A stretch of DNA of 64,000 bases from Pseudomonas sp. N3-W (GCF_024970185.1 NZ_CP103965.1:3406001-3470000); one strand, 5' to 3'. Shown: positions 26,763 to 35,933, counted from the stretch's first letter. Notes: generated by a model from the letters alone, not told the origin. Numbers and translations: made by a program.

Positions 26763-27785
26763 TTACACGGGCTCGACTTGTAGAGCGACGCGTTCGCGGC
26801 ATGGGCACTCGTCCATGTAGCGATGAGCTTCGACAAACTCGGCAAACGGAAAAACCCGAGTCTTGAGCGGCAGCAGTACGCGGTCGGCGGTCAGCTGGTT
26901 GATGTCACGCAAGGCACGCTGCAGGGCAACCTGGTCCTGGATGATGCCCAGTTCCGGCTTGCCGGTGAAATTGCCGATGCAGTGCACGAAAAACTGAATG
27001 TTCTTCTGGAACGCCGCACAGGCCGGGAACGGTGTCTGGTTGCCGCCCTGCAAACCGTACAGCACCAAGCTGCCACGCGGCGCCAGGACGTCGCCAAGCA
27101 GCGACATCTGCGGCCCGCCAAGGCCATCGAACACTACGTCGACGCCACGGTTGTCGGTGATCTTGTTGATCTGCATCAGCAGATCCTGCTCTTCGGTGAC
27201 GATGACTTTCTCGGCACCCAGGGACAGCAGGTTTTCCCGCTCTTCAGCAGTTTTGGTTGCGGCAATCACTCGCACACCCAGGGCTTTGCCCAGCTGCACG
27301 AAGGACGGCCCGGCACAGTGACTGGCGTCAGTCACCAAGGCGAATTGCCCCGGCTTGACCCGCGCCAGATCAACGTACGCAAAGTAGGCGATCAACAGCG
27401 GCGTGTAATGCACACTGGCTTGGATCGGGCTGAGCACGTCGGGATAACGGGTCAGCGCGGTGCGCGGCAGAACGATCTGCTCGCCATAGACCGGATAGTC
27501 GTTGGGGCTTTCAGCCGGGAAGCTGGCGACCTTGTCACCGACTGCCAGGTCGTCGACGCCCTCGCCGACCGCGGTCACGATGCCGGCCATCTCATGGCCC
27601 AGGCCTGAAGGCAGGCGGGCATGGGATGACGCCAGGTTCTGACGCCAGAGAATGTCGTACCAGCTGATGCCGATTGCTTCGACGCGCACCTGCACTTCAC
27701 CGGGTGCAGGCAGAGCGGCCGCATGCTCTTCGCATTTGAGCACCTCGGCTGGACCAAACTTGTGAAAACGGATCGTGCGGGACAT
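26763..27785 (-). CDS. mexS: MexS: quinone/alcohol oxidoreductase, modulator of MexT
   Basis: 340-residue medium-chain dehydrogenase/reductase (zinc alcohol dehydrogenase family). It is divergent from mexT as in P. aeruginosa, where loss of MexS induces mexEF-oprN through MexT. The start is ATG 27785 after GAGG; an upstream codon at 27818 lacks support. The GroES-like fold is at about 25-130 (GHEMAGIVTAVGEGVDDLAVGD) and the NAD(P)-binding domain at about 150-290 (LVTDASHCAGPSFVQLGKAL, VIAATKTAEE, DVVFDGLGGPQM). A cysteine-rich structural zinc lobe is absent, which fits a quinone-oxidoreductase type. A MexT-box-like site lies 78 bases upstream. Confidence 0.92.
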   Translation of the reverse strand: MSRTIRFHKFGPAEVLKCEEHAAALPAPGEVQVRVEAIGISWYDILWRQNLASSHARLPSGLGHEMAGIVTAVGEGVDDLAVGDKVASFPAESPNDYPVYGEQIVLPRTALTRYPDVLSPIQASVHYTPLLIAYFAYVDLARVKPGQFALVTDASHCAGPSFVQLGKALGVRVIAATKTAEERENLLSLGAEKVIVTEEQDLLMQINKITDNRGVDVVFDGLGGPQMSLLGDVLAPRGSLVLYGLQGGNQTPFPACAAFQKNIQFFVHCIGNFTGKPELGIIQDQVALQRALRDINQLTADRVLLPLKTRVFPFAEFVEAHRYMDECPCRERVALQVEPV

Positions 27786-27862
27786 CGCAAACCTCGTCAA
27801 AGTAACCTCTAATGCCATGAACTCTATCTGGGCTTTCTACCCAAGACTATCAGTGGCTATTA

Positions 27863-27886
27863 ATAGTCGACATGCCTGTCATTGAT
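27863..27886 (-). promoter_or_regulatory. MexT-box-like site upstream of mexS
   Basis: Read on the minus strand: ATCA-ATGAC-AGGCAT-GTCG-ACTAT. The recalled P. aeruginosa MexT box is ATCA-N5-GTCGAT-N4-ACYAT. Here the outer half-sites ATCA and ACTAT match fully at exact spacing, while the central hexamer keeps only its final AT. It is oriented towards mexS, a known MexT target. Confidence 0.55.
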
Positions 27887-28053
27887 TCCGCAGCACCGGC
27901 GACATCCTTGAACGTGATGAAAAACCGTAGCGGCCCTTTCAGGAAAAAATAAATTACACGGTGCAGAGTACCAGCCTTTGCCCGTAAGATTCATGCCGGC
28001 CATTGTTCTCATATGGTCGCCCACGTCAAGCCTAGACTCTGCCAGGACTCCAG

Positions 28054-28989
28054 ATGAATCGTAATGACCTGCGTCGTGTCGACCTGAACCTGTTGATCGT
28101 ATTCGAAACATTGATGCATGAGCGCAGCGTGACCCGCGCTGCGGAAAAACTGTTCCTCGGTCAACCGGCCATCAGTGCGGCGCTCTCGCGCCTGCGCGGC
28201 CTGTTCGATGACCCATTGTTCGTGCGTACCGGCCGCAGCATGGAGCCGTCTGCCCGGGCAGTGGAAATCTTCGCCCTGCTCTCCCCGGCACTGGATTCGA
28301 TTTCCACCGCCGTCAGCCGTGCTGCTGAATTTGATCCGGCCACCAGTACCGCCGTGTTTCGCATCGGTTTGTCCGACGACGTTGAATTCGCCTTGCTGCC
28401 AATGCTGCTCAAACGCCTGCGCGCAGAATCGCCAGGCATCGTGCTGGTGGTGCGTCGCGTCAACTACATCCTGATGCCGGGCTTGCTGGCGTCCGGCGAG
28501 ATTTCCATCGGCGTCAGCTACACCATCGACCTGCCGGCCAACGCCAAGCGCAAGGTCCTGCGCCGCAGCTTGCCCAAGCTGTTGCGTGCCGACACGGTGC
28601 CGGGGCCATTGAGCCTGGATGACTTCTGCGCACGGCCACATGCCTTGGTGTCGTTTGCCGGCGACCTGAGCGGCTTCATAGATGAAGAGCTGGAGAAGCT
28701 GGGGCGCAAACGTCACGTAGTACTCGCCGTGCCACAGTTCAACGGCCTGAGCACACTGATCAGCGGCACCGATATTGTCGCCACCGTGCCCGATTACACC
28801 GCCGAGGCCCTGACCGCTGCCGGCGGCGTACGGGCCGAAGATCCACCGTTGCCGATGCGCAGCTTCGAGCTGCACATGGCGTGGCGTGGCTCGCAGGATA
28901 ATGATCCGGGCGAACGCTGGTTGCGGTCGCGGATCCAGATGTTTTTTGGGGATCCGGACAGTCTTGAACAACCGGGGGACCAGAGGTAA
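28054..28989 (+). CDS. mexT: MexT: LysR-type activator of mexEF-oprN
   Basis: 311-residue LysR regulator. The helix-turn-helix lies at residues 9-68 (VDLNLLIVFETLMHERSVTR through LFLGQPAISAALSRLR), then the effector domain at about 95-300. The sequence closely follows MexT as I recall it, including ATSTAVFRIGLSDDVEF and the C-terminal FELHMAWRGSQDNDPGERW. AGGA precedes the ATG by 7 bases. The 8-bp tandem duplication that inactivates mexT in some P. aeruginosa strains is absent: the frame through LGQPAIS is continuous, so the protein should be functional. It is divergent from mexS and would normally lie next to mexE, but a Fic module intervenes. Confidence 0.95.
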   Translation: MNRNDLRRVDLNLLIVFETLMHERSVTRAAEKLFLGQPAISAALSRLRGLFDDPLFVRTGRSMEPSARAVEIFALLSPALDSISTAVSRAAEFDPATSTAVFRIGLSDDVEFALLPMLLKRLRAESPGIVLVVRRVNYILMPGLLASGEISIGVSYTIDLPANAKRKVLRRSLPKLLRADTVPGPLSLDDFCARPHALVSFAGDLSGFIDEELEKLGRKRHVVLAVPQFNGLSTLISGTDIVATVPDYTAEALTAAGGVRAEDPPLPMRSFELHMAWRGSQDNDPGERWLRSRIQMFFGDPDSLEQPGDQR

Positions 28990-29011
28990 AAGTACCGCTG
29001 CCCCAATCAGC

Positions 29012-29017
29012 TATAAT
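29012..29017 (+). promoter_or_regulatory. -10 element of the yhfG-fic promoter
   Basis: A consensus TATAAT stands 32 bases before the yhfG ATG, in the 59-base gap after mexT. No good -35 hexamer is seen at standard spacing. It suggests the module can be transcribed independently of mexT. Confidence 0.5.
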
Positions 29018-29048
29018 AACCAGTCACTGATATCAGGAAGTACCAAAG

Positions 29049-29219
29049 ATGGAAAAGCTGAGTTTGCAAGTCAAGAAAGCTCGGTTCGCCAAGTTCCGCA
29101 AAGCCAACTTCGCAGCCAGCTTGCGTCTGGAGGGCTTCGAGCCGTCTCCCAGTGAAGGTGAGATCAAGCTGCCTACGCGAGAAGCGGCGCTCCACGCAGT
29201 CCGGCACATCAAAGCTTGA
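29049..29219 (+). CDS. yhfG: YhfG/FicA-like antitoxin of Fic
   Basis: 56-residue protein. AGGAAG lies 8 bases before the ATG. The N-terminal basic helix (KKARFAKFRKANFAASLRL) is followed by the inhibitory motif S-x-x-x-E-G (Ser24, Glu28, Gly29 in SLRLEGFE). In class I Fic antitoxins such as VbhA this places a glutamate in the Fic ATP site to block adenylylation. The spacing and surrounding residues resemble E. coli YhfG. Its TGA overlaps the fic start codon (TTGA), so synthesis of toxin should depend on prior translation of antitoxin. Confidence 0.88.
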   Translation: MEKLSLQVKKARFAKFRKANFAASLRLEGFEPSPSEGEIKLPTREAALHAVRHIKA

Positions 29220-29830
29220 GTCGCGACAAATATGGCACAGACCAGGCTCCGGATTGTTATCCGGGTACAGACGTCCTTATAAATCTGCTCAACTTGCGTA
29301 ACGCGCAAGATCTCGACGAAGCCGAGCGTTATCTCAACGAGGTCGCCGCGACCCGACTGGAGTTCATCGAGCCACCCTACTCGGCGGCCACTCTGAAACA
29401 GATCCATCGCACCTTGTTTGCCAAAATTTATGGATGGGCTGGAGAGATCCGGACAGTGGCAATCAGCAAACGCAGTACGCGGCTCTGCAACCCGGAGTTC
29501 ATCGAGGCGCAAATCGGGCAGGAGTTTGCACGGATTGCCAAGGCGGGCTGGTTTGAAGGCTATTCCCGTGACGTACTCGTTCCCTCTATTGCCGAATCCT
29601 ACGGCACGCTCAACGTTGCGCATCCCTTCAGAGAAGGCAACGGGCGGACCCAACGCATTCTTTTCGAATGGCTCATCTTCAACACGGGTTACACAATCGA
29701 CTGGAGCCTGGCTGAAGCTCAGGAGTGGACCAACGCCTGCATTTACTCCTACCACGGTGATGATGCACCGCTCACTCATATTTTTGATCAATGTATCGGG
29801 ACAACAACCCATGAAGAGGCGGTATTTTAA
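29216..29830 (+). CDS. fic: Fic-domain AMP-transferase toxin
   Basis: 204-residue Fic protein. The catalytic loop HPFREGNGRTQR (136-147) is complete, with His136 as the base, the acidic residue for Mg2+, and both arginines, so it should be active in transferring AMP to a target hydroxyl. The N-terminus (DKYGTDQAPDCYPGTDVLIN) and the flap region (IYGWAGEIRTVAIS) match the E. coli Fic subgroup, whose own loop is degenerate. The start is the TTG at 29216 overlapping the antitoxin stop; no other early start codon preserves the conserved N-terminus. The pair lies between mexT and mexEF-oprN. Target proteins are unknown; related Fic toxins modify DNA gyrase and topoisomerase IV. Confidence 0.93.
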   Translation: MSRDKYGTDQAPDCYPGTDVLINLLNLRNAQDLDEAERYLNEVAATRLEFIEPPYSAATLKQIHRTLFAKIYGWAGEIRTVAISKRSTRLCNPEFIEAQIGQEFARIAKAGWFEGYSRDVLVPSIAESYGTLNVAHPFREGNGRTQRILFEWLIFNTGYTIDWSLAEAQEWTNACIYSYHGDDAPLTHIFDQCIGTTTHEEAVF

Positions 29831-29967
29831 GCAAATCGATGCCGGCGACAATGCTGCTACCTCTTCCCAAGCTGATCGTTGCATCCCCCGCAACACACAA
29901 TTGTCATCAGGCAGATTGATAGCACCCTAACGAAAGGTGCACGCTAGAGGGCTCGCTTCACGCTTAT

Positions 29968-29991
29968 ATCATTCCGAATGATAGTTACCTT
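29968..29991 (+). promoter_or_regulatory. MexT-box-like site upstream of mexE
   Basis: ATCA-TTCCG-AATGAT-AGTT-ACCTT matches the recalled MexT box ATCA-N5-GTCGAT-N4-ACYAT at identical spacing, with GAT in the centre and four of five bases in the last half-site. It also contains ATCATT-CCG-AATGAT, a perfect dyad with the T-N11-A core of LysR-type sites. It lies 74 bases before the mexE ATG, downstream of fic. Confidence 0.65.
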
Positions 29992-30065
29992 CGCCTCATT
30001 CGATTCGTGCGATATCACCCCGCCGAGCATCATCCGCCCATCTCAATACATTGGCGGATGCATCC

Positions 30066-31319
30066 ATGGAACAGTCACTCAAACATTTGCGCTTCCCGTT
30101 GGCCGTGTTGGCCGTGCTGGTGATGAGCGCCTGCGGCAAGACGCCGGAGACCGCCGCTGCCATGCCCGCTGCCAAAGTCAGTGTGGCCAAGGTGCTGGAA
30201 CAACCGGTCAACGAGTGGGACGAATTCACCGGGCGCCTCGAAGCGCCGGAAACGGTCGAGATTCGTCCGCGGGTTTCCGGCCAGATTGATGAGGTCGCGT
30301 TCACTGAAGGCGCACTGATCAAGAAAGGCGACCTGCTGTTCCAGATCGACCCGCGCCCCTTCCAGGCCGAGGTCCGCCGCCTCGAAGCCCTGGTCGCACA
30401 ATCGCGCGCCAACGCCACCCGCAGCGAGAACGAAGCCCAGCGTGGCGAGCGTCTGCGCACCAGCAATGCCATCTCCGCCGAACTGGCCGACTCGCGCACC
30501 AGCGCCTCCCAAGAGGCTCGCGCCGCTGTTGGTGCCCTGCAAGCGCAGCTGGACCTGGCCAAGCTGAACCTGAGTTTCACCCGCGTGACTTCGCCAATCA
30601 GCGGCCGTGTCAGCCGTGCGGAAATCACCGCTGGCAACCTGGTGACCGCCGACACCACCAACCTGACCAGCGTCGTTTCCACGGACAAGGTCTACGCCTA
30701 TTTCGACGCTGACGAGCGCGTGTTCCTCAAGTACACCGCACTCGCCCGCCAGGGCAAACGCGGCGCTACCACGCCGGTGTACATGGGCCTGTCAAACGAA
30801 GACGGCAACCCGCACCTGGGCCAGATGAACTTCGTCGACAACCAGGTCAACCCGAAGACCGGCACCATTCGCGGTCGCGCCGTGTTCGACAACAGTGACG
30901 GCACCTACACCCCGGGCCTTTACGCTCGCCTGAAACTGGTGGGCAGCGGCACCTATTCCGCCGTGTTGATCAACGACGAAGCGGTCGGGACCGACCTGGG
31001 CAAGAAGTTCGTGCTGGTGATGGATGCCGACAATAAAACGGTTTACCGCGCCGTCGAACTGGGCCCGAAAATCGAAGGTTTGCGCATCGTGCGCAGCGGC
31101 CTGAACAAGGATGACACCGTCATCGTCAAGGGCTTGCAACGGGTTCGCCCAGGTTCGCCGGTCACCCCTGAAGTGATCCCGATGGCAACCAAGGAAACCC
31201 TGGCAGCTTTAGCTCAACAACGACAAGCGCTGGAAGCCAGCAACCTGCCCCAAGTCGCACCTGCCAAGGTCGCGCCGGGTACGGCTGTGAAACTGGCTGC
31301 TGCGACTCCACGCGGTTAA
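30066..31319 (+). CDS. mexE: MexE: periplasmic adaptor of the MexEF-OprN efflux pump
   Basis: 417-residue RND membrane fusion lipoprotein. The start is ATG 30066; a TTG at 30051 is in frame but has no better context. The signal sequence ends in the lipobox VMSAC. The lipoyl half-motifs (GQIDEVAFTEGALIKKGDLL and TRVTSPISGRVSRAEITAGN) flank a short alpha-hairpin (about 100-150). The beta-barrel and membrane-proximal domains complete the fold. It is first of three genes; mexF begins 16 bases after its stop. The MexT box upstream indicates MexT activation. Confidence 0.95.
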   Translation: MEQSLKHLRFPLAVLAVLVMSACGKTPETAAAMPAAKVSVAKVLEQPVNEWDEFTGRLEAPETVEIRPRVSGQIDEVAFTEGALIKKGDLLFQIDPRPFQAEVRRLEALVAQSRANATRSENEAQRGERLRTSNAISAELADSRTSASQEARAAVGALQAQLDLAKLNLSFTRVTSPISGRVSRAEITAGNLVTADTTNLTSVVSTDKVYAYFDADERVFLKYTALARQGKRGATTPVYMGLSNEDGNPHLGQMNFVDNQVNPKTGTIRGRAVFDNSDGTYTPGLYARLKLVGSGTYSAVLINDEAVGTDLGKKFVLVMDADNKTVYRAVELGPKIEGLRIVRSGLNKDDTVIVKGLQRVRPGSPVTPEVIPMATKETLAALAQQRQALEASNLPQVAPAKVAPGTAVKLAAATPRG

Positions 31320-31335
31320 GGGACGACAAACTCCG

Positions 31336-34300
31336 ATGAATTTTTCCCAATTCTTCATCTCACGGCCGATCTTCGCAGCGGTGCTTTCGCTGTTGATCCT
31401 GATCGCCGGCGCCATCTCGCTGTTCCAGCTGCCGATCAGCGAATACCCGGAAGTGGTGCCACCGACCGTTGTGGTCCGCGCCAACTTCCCGGGTGCCAAC
31501 CCCAAAGTGATCGGTGAAACCGTGGCCGCTCCGCTGGAGCAGGCCATCACTGGCGTCGAGAACATGCTGTATATGTCCTCGCAGTCCACCGCTGACGGCA
31601 AGATCACCCTGACCATCACCTTCGCCCTGGGCACAGACCTGGACAACGCGCAGGTGCAGGTACAGAACCGTGTGACCCGCACCGAGCCGAAACTTCCAGA
31701 AGAAGTGACGCGCATCGGTATCACCGTGGACAAGGCCTCCCCGGACTTGACCATGGTGGTCCACCTGACCTCGCCAGACAAACGCTACGACATGCTCTAC
31801 CTGTCCAACTACGCCTTGCTCAACATCAAGGATGAGCTGGCGCGTCTGGGCGGTGTCGGTGACGTGCAACTGTTCGGCATGGGCGACTACTCACTGCGGG
31901 TATGGCTCGATCCGAACAAAACCGCTTCGCGCAACCTGACAGCGACCGATGTGGTCAACGCCATTCGCGAACAGAACCGTCAGGTCGCTGCCGGTGCACT
32001 GGGCGCGCCACCTGCGCCGAATGCCACCAGCTTCCAGCTGTCGGTCAATACTCAGGGCCGTCTGGTCTCTGAAGAAGAGTTCGAGAACATCATCATTCGC
32101 GCAGGCGATAATGGTGAAATCACTCGCCTCAAAGACATCGCTCGCGTCGAGCTGGGTTCCAGCCAGTACGCCCTGCGTTCGTTGCTGAACAACCAGCCGG
32201 CGGTGGCGATCCCGATCTTCCAGCGCCCTGGCTCCAACGCGATCCAGATCTCCAACGAAGTGCGCGACAAGATGGCCGAGTTGAAGAAGAGCTTCCCCGA
32301 AGGCATGGACTTCAGCATTGTCTATGACCCGACGATCTTCGTGCGTGGTTCCATCGAGGCAGTGGTTCACACCCTGTTCGAAGCGCTGATCCTGGTGGTA
32401 CTGGTAGTGATCCTGTTCCTGCAAACCTGGCGCGCCTCGATCATTCCGTTGGTGGCGGTGCCGGTGTCGCTGATCGGTACGTTTGCGGTGATGCACCTGT
32501 TCGGCTTCTCGCTGAACGCCCTGTCCCTGTTCGGTCTGGTATTGGCCATCGGGATCGTGGTGGACGACGCCATCGTGGTGGTGGAGAACGTCGAGCGAAA
32601 CATCGAACTGGGTCTCAACCCGGTGGACGCGACCAAGCGTGCCATGCGTGAAGTGACCGGTCCGATCATCGCCACGGCGCTGGTGCTGTGTGCAGTGTTT
32701 ATCCCGGCCGCGTTCATCTCGGGCCTGACCGGTCAGTTCTACAAGCAGTTCGCGCTGACCATCGCGATTTCCACGGTGATCTCGGCCTTCAACTCGCTGA
32801 CCTTGTCCCCTGCCCTCGCGGCGGTGTTGCTCAAGGGCCACGATGCGCCCAAAGACCGCTTCTCCCGCGTGCTGGACAAGATCTTCGGCGGCTGGCTGTT
32901 CCGTCCGTTCAACCGCTTCTTCGAACGTGCCAGCCATGGTTATGTCGGCACCGTGGGCCGGGTCATCCGCAGCAGCGGCATTGCCCTGCTGCTGTACGCA
33001 GGCTTGATGGTGCTGACGTTCTTCGGTTTTGCCCACACCCCGACCGGTTTCGTACCCGGTCAGGACAAGCAATACCTGGTGGCCTTCGCGCAACTGCCGG
33101 ACGCCGCAAGTCTTGACCGCACCGAAGACGTGATCAAACGCATGTCCGACCTGGCGCTGAAACAGCCAGGCGTGGAAAGTGCGGTGGCGTTCCCGGGTCT
33201 GTCGATCAACGGGTTCACCAACAGCCCGAACGCCGGCATCGTGTTCGTGACCTTGAAACCGTTCGATGAGCGCAAAGACCCGAGCATGTCTGCCGGTGCA
33301 ATTGCCGGTGCGTTGAACGGCAAGTTCTCCGGGATTCAAGAAGCCTATATGGCGATCTTCCCGCCGCCGCCGGTACAAGGCCTGGGCACCATCGGTGGTT
33401 TCCGCCTGCAAATCGAGGACCGGGGCAACCTGGGCTACGACGAGCTGTACAAAGAAACCATGAACGTCATCAACAAGAGCCACAGCGTGCCGGAACTGGC
33501 GGGCCTGTTCACCAGCTACACCGTGAACGTGCCGCAGGTTGATGCCGCCATCGACCGCGAGAAAGCCAAGACCCATGGCGTGGCTGTCAGCGACATCTTC
33601 GACACCCTGCAGATTTACCTGGGTTCGCTGTATGCCAACGACTTCAACCGCTTCGGTCGCACCTATCAGGTCAACGTTCAGGCCGAGCAACAGTTCCGCC
33701 TCGAATCCGACCAGATCGGTCAGCTCAAAGTGCGTAACAACAAGGGCGAGATGATCCCGCTGGCGACCTTCATCAAGGTCAGCGACACCTCGGGTCCGGA
33801 CCGCGTGATGCACTACAACGGCTTCATCACCGCTGAAATCAACGGTGCGGCAGCCCCCGGCTACAGCTCGGGCCAGGCCGAACAAGCGATCGAGAAACTG
33901 CTCAAGGAAGAACTTCCGAACGGCATGACTTACGAGTGGACCGACCTGACCTACCAGCAGATTCTGTCCGGCAACACCGCGCTGTTCGTGTTCCCGCTCT
34001 GCGTGCTGCTGGCGTTCCTGGTACTCGCGGCGCAGTACGAAAGCTGGAGCCTGCCATTGGCGGTGATCCTGATCGTACCCATGACCTTGCTGTCGGCCAT
34101 CACCGGCGTGATTGCCTCCGGCGGTGACAACAACATCTTCACCCAGATCGGCTTGATCGTACTGGTGGGGCTTGCCTGCAAGAACGCGATTCTGATCGTC
34201 GAGTTTGCCAAGGATAAACAGCAGGAAGGCATGAACCCGCTGGCTGCGGTGCTCGAAGCCTGCCGTCTGCGTCTGCGGCCGATCCTGATGACCTCCTTCG

Positions 34301-34515
34301 CGTTCATCATGGGTGTGGTGCCTCTGGTGTTCTCCAGTGGCGCCGGTGCCGAGATGCGTCATGCCATGGGCGTGGCGGTGTTCTCCGGGATGCTCGGCGT
34401 GACCTTCTTCGGTCTGTTGCTGACGCCAGTGTTCTACGTACTGATTCGTAATTTTGTGGAGCGCGGTGAAGCGCGCAAAGCGGCCAAGGCCCTGAAACTG
34501 GAGGCGCAACAATGA
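31336..34515 (+). CDS. mexF: MexF: RND multidrug efflux transporter
   Basis: 1059-residue inner-membrane proton antiporter of the HAE1 family, the pump of MexEF-OprN (chloramphenicol, fluoroquinolones, trimethoprim and quinolone-signal precursors in P. aeruginosa). The N-terminus NFSQFFISRPIFAAVLSLLI is typical. The proton-relay pair is in GIVVDDAIVVVENVERN in TM4, and the conserved TM10 lysine is in GLACKNAILIVEFAKD. Two large periplasmic loops separate TM1-2 and TM7-8. The last four bases overlap oprN (ATGA), indicating coupled translation. Confidence 0.97.
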   Translation: MNFSQFFISRPIFAAVLSLLILIAGAISLFQLPISEYPEVVPPTVVVRANFPGANPKVIGETVAAPLEQAITGVENMLYMSSQSTADGKITLTITFALGTDLDNAQVQVQNRVTRTEPKLPEEVTRIGITVDKASPDLTMVVHLTSPDKRYDMLYLSNYALLNIKDELARLGGVGDVQLFGMGDYSLRVWLDPNKTASRNLTATDVVNAIREQNRQVAAGALGAPPAPNATSFQLSVNTQGRLVSEEEFENIIIRAGDNGEITRLKDIARVELGSSQYALRSLLNNQPAVAIPIFQRPGSNAIQISNEVRDKMAELKKSFPEGMDFSIVYDPTIFVRGSIEAVVHTLFEALILVVLVVILFLQTWRASIIPLVAVPVSLIGTFAVMHLFGFSLNALSLFGLVLAIGIVVDDAIVVVENVERNIELGLNPVDATKRAMREVTGPIIATALVLCAVFIPAAFISGLTGQFYKQFALTIAISTVISAFNSLTLSPALAAVLLKGHDAPKDRFSRVLDKIFGGWLFRPFNRFFERASHGYVGTVGRVIRSSGIALLLYAGLMVLTFFGFAHTPTGFVPGQDKQYLVAFAQLPDAASLDRTEDVIKRMSDLALKQPGVESAVAFPGLSINGFTNSPNAGIVFVTLKPFDERKDPSMSAGAIAGALNGKFSGIQEAYMAIFPPPPVQGLGTIGGFRLQIEDRGNLGYDELYKETMNVINKSHSVPELAGLFTSYTVNVPQVDAAIDREKAKTHGVAVSDIFDTLQIYLGSLYANDFNRFGRTYQVNVQAEQQFRLESDQIGQLKVRNNKGEMIPLATFIKVSDTSGPDRVMHYNGFITAEINGAAAPGYSSGQAEQAIEKLLKEELPNGMTYEWTDLTYQQILSGNTALFVFPLCVLLAFLVLAAQYESWSLPLAVILIVPMTLLSAITGVIASGGDNNIFTQIGLIVLVGLACKNAILIVEFAKDKQQEGMNPLAAVLEACRLRLRPILMTSFAFIMGVVPLVFSSGAGAEMRHAMGVAVFSGMLGVTFFGLLLTPVFYVLIRNFVERGEARKAAKALKLEAQQ

Positions 34516-35933
34516 GCCTGAAAGCCTTCCTGCCGAGCCTGCTGGTGCTGGCCCTGAGCGCCTGTGCTGTCGGCCCGGACTACAAGACCCCGGCGACGGA
34601 GGCGGCCAACATCACGACGGCCACCGACGGCGCCGCCGGCCAGAAGAACTTCGACCGCTCGCGCTTTGAAGGCATCTGGTGGCAACAGTTCGACGATCCG
34701 ACCCTGAACCAGTTGGTGACGCAATCGCTGCAAGGCAACCGCGATCTGCGCGTGGCGTTCGCTCGCTGGAAAGCGGCGCGGGCAATTCGTGATGACGTCG
34801 CCACGGACCAGATGCCAACCATCACCAGCCGCGCCAGCAGCGACCTGGCCAAGGGGCAGATTCCCGGGACGACCAGCCAGCGGGTCAATAGCGAGCGCTA
34901 TGACCTGGGCCTGGACATGGCCTGGGAGATCGACCTGTTTGGCCGTATCCAGCGCAACCTGGAATCGGCCAACGCCGAGCAGCAAGCTGCCGAGGCCGAT
35001 CTGTACCAGTTGCAAGTCAGCATGATTGCCGAACTGGTGGACGCCTACGGTCAACTGCGCGGCGCACAGCTACGGGAAAAGATCGCCCTGGCCAACCTGA
35101 AGAATCAGCAGGAGTCGAGCCAGATCACCGTCACCCTGCGTGATGCGGGCGTCGGTGATCAGCTGGACGTGGTCCGCGCCGATGCGCGTCTGGCGGCAGT
35201 AGAAGCCAGCGTGCCGCAACTGCAGGCGGAACAGGTTCGGCAGAAAAACCGCATCGCCACCTTACTGGGTGAACGGCCGGACAAATTGACCGTGGACCTG
35301 AGCCCCAAAGACCTGCCAGCGATTGCCAAGGCCTTGCCGATCGGTAATCCCGGTGAGCTGCTGCAACGTCGCCCGGACATTCTCAGTGCCGAACGCAAAC
35401 TGGCCTCGGCCACGGCGCGGATTGGCGTGGCCAAGGCCGACCTGTTCCCTCGGGTCAGCCTCAGCGGCTTCCTCGGCTTTACTGCCGGGCGTGGTTCGCA
35501 GATCGGCTCCTCGGCGGCCAACGCCTGGGCGCTGGGCCCAAGCATCACCTGGGCCGCGTTTGACCTGGGCAGCGTGCGTGCCCGTTTACGCGGCGCCAAC
35601 GCTGATGCCGAGGGCGCCCTGGCGACCTACGAGCAGCAAGTGCTGCTGGCACTGGAAGAATCGGAAAACGCCTTCAGTGACTACGGCAAACGCCAGCAAC
35701 GCCTGATCTCGCTGATCCGTCAGAGCGAATCAAGTCGCGCCGCCGCCGACCTGGCGGAAATTCGCTACCGCGAAGGCACCGCCGACTTCCTCGTCCTGCT
35801 GGATGCCCAGCGTGAACGCCTGGCCGCCGAAGACTCCCAGGCCCAGGCCGAAGTCGATCTGTATCGCGGCATCGTCGCCATCTACAAAGCCCTGGGCGGC
35901 GGCTGGGCACCGGACACGGTCGCCAGCAAGTAA
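34512..35933 (+). CDS. oprN: OprN: outer-membrane channel of the efflux pump
   Basis: 473-residue NodT/OprM-type lipoprotein. The signal sequence SLLVLALSACAVGPDYKTP contains the lipobox LSAC followed by the family mark VGPDY. The repeated outer-membrane efflux domain shows WWQQFDDPTLNQLV and the paired segments VARLDVVRAD-like (DQLDVVRADARLAAVEA) and RYREGTADFLVLLDAQRE. GNPGELLQRRPDILSAERKL is diagnostic. It closes the mex operon and is followed by a strong terminator. Confidence 0.96.
   Translation: MSLKAFLPSLLVLALSACAVGPDYKTPATEAANITTATDGAAGQKNFDRSRFEGIWWQQFDDPTLNQLVTQSLQGNRDLRVAFARWKAARAIRDDVATDQMPTITSRASSDLAKGQIPGTTSQRVNSERYDLGLDMAWEIDLFGRIQRNLESANAEQQAAEADLYQLQVSMIAELVDAYGQLRGAQLREKIALANLKNQQESSQITVTLRDAGVGDQLDVVRADARLAAVEASVPQLQAEQVRQKNRIATLLGERPDKLTVDLSPKDLPAIAKALPIGNPGELLQRRPDILSAERKLASATARIGVAKADLFPRVSLSGFLGFTAGRGSQIGSSAANAWALGPSITWAAFDLGSVRARLRGANADAEGALATYEQQVLLALEESENAFSDYGKRQQRLISLIRQSESSRAAADLAEIRYREGTADFLVLLDAQRERLAAEDSQAQAEVDLYRGIVAIYKALGGGWAPDTVASK

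Noticed and set aside
31891..34512. 873-codon open frame antisense to mexF
   Set aside because: It lies entirely opposite a textbook RND gene, has low-complexity His/Gln/Arg-rich composition and no ribosome-binding site; it is a by-product of GC-rich codon use.
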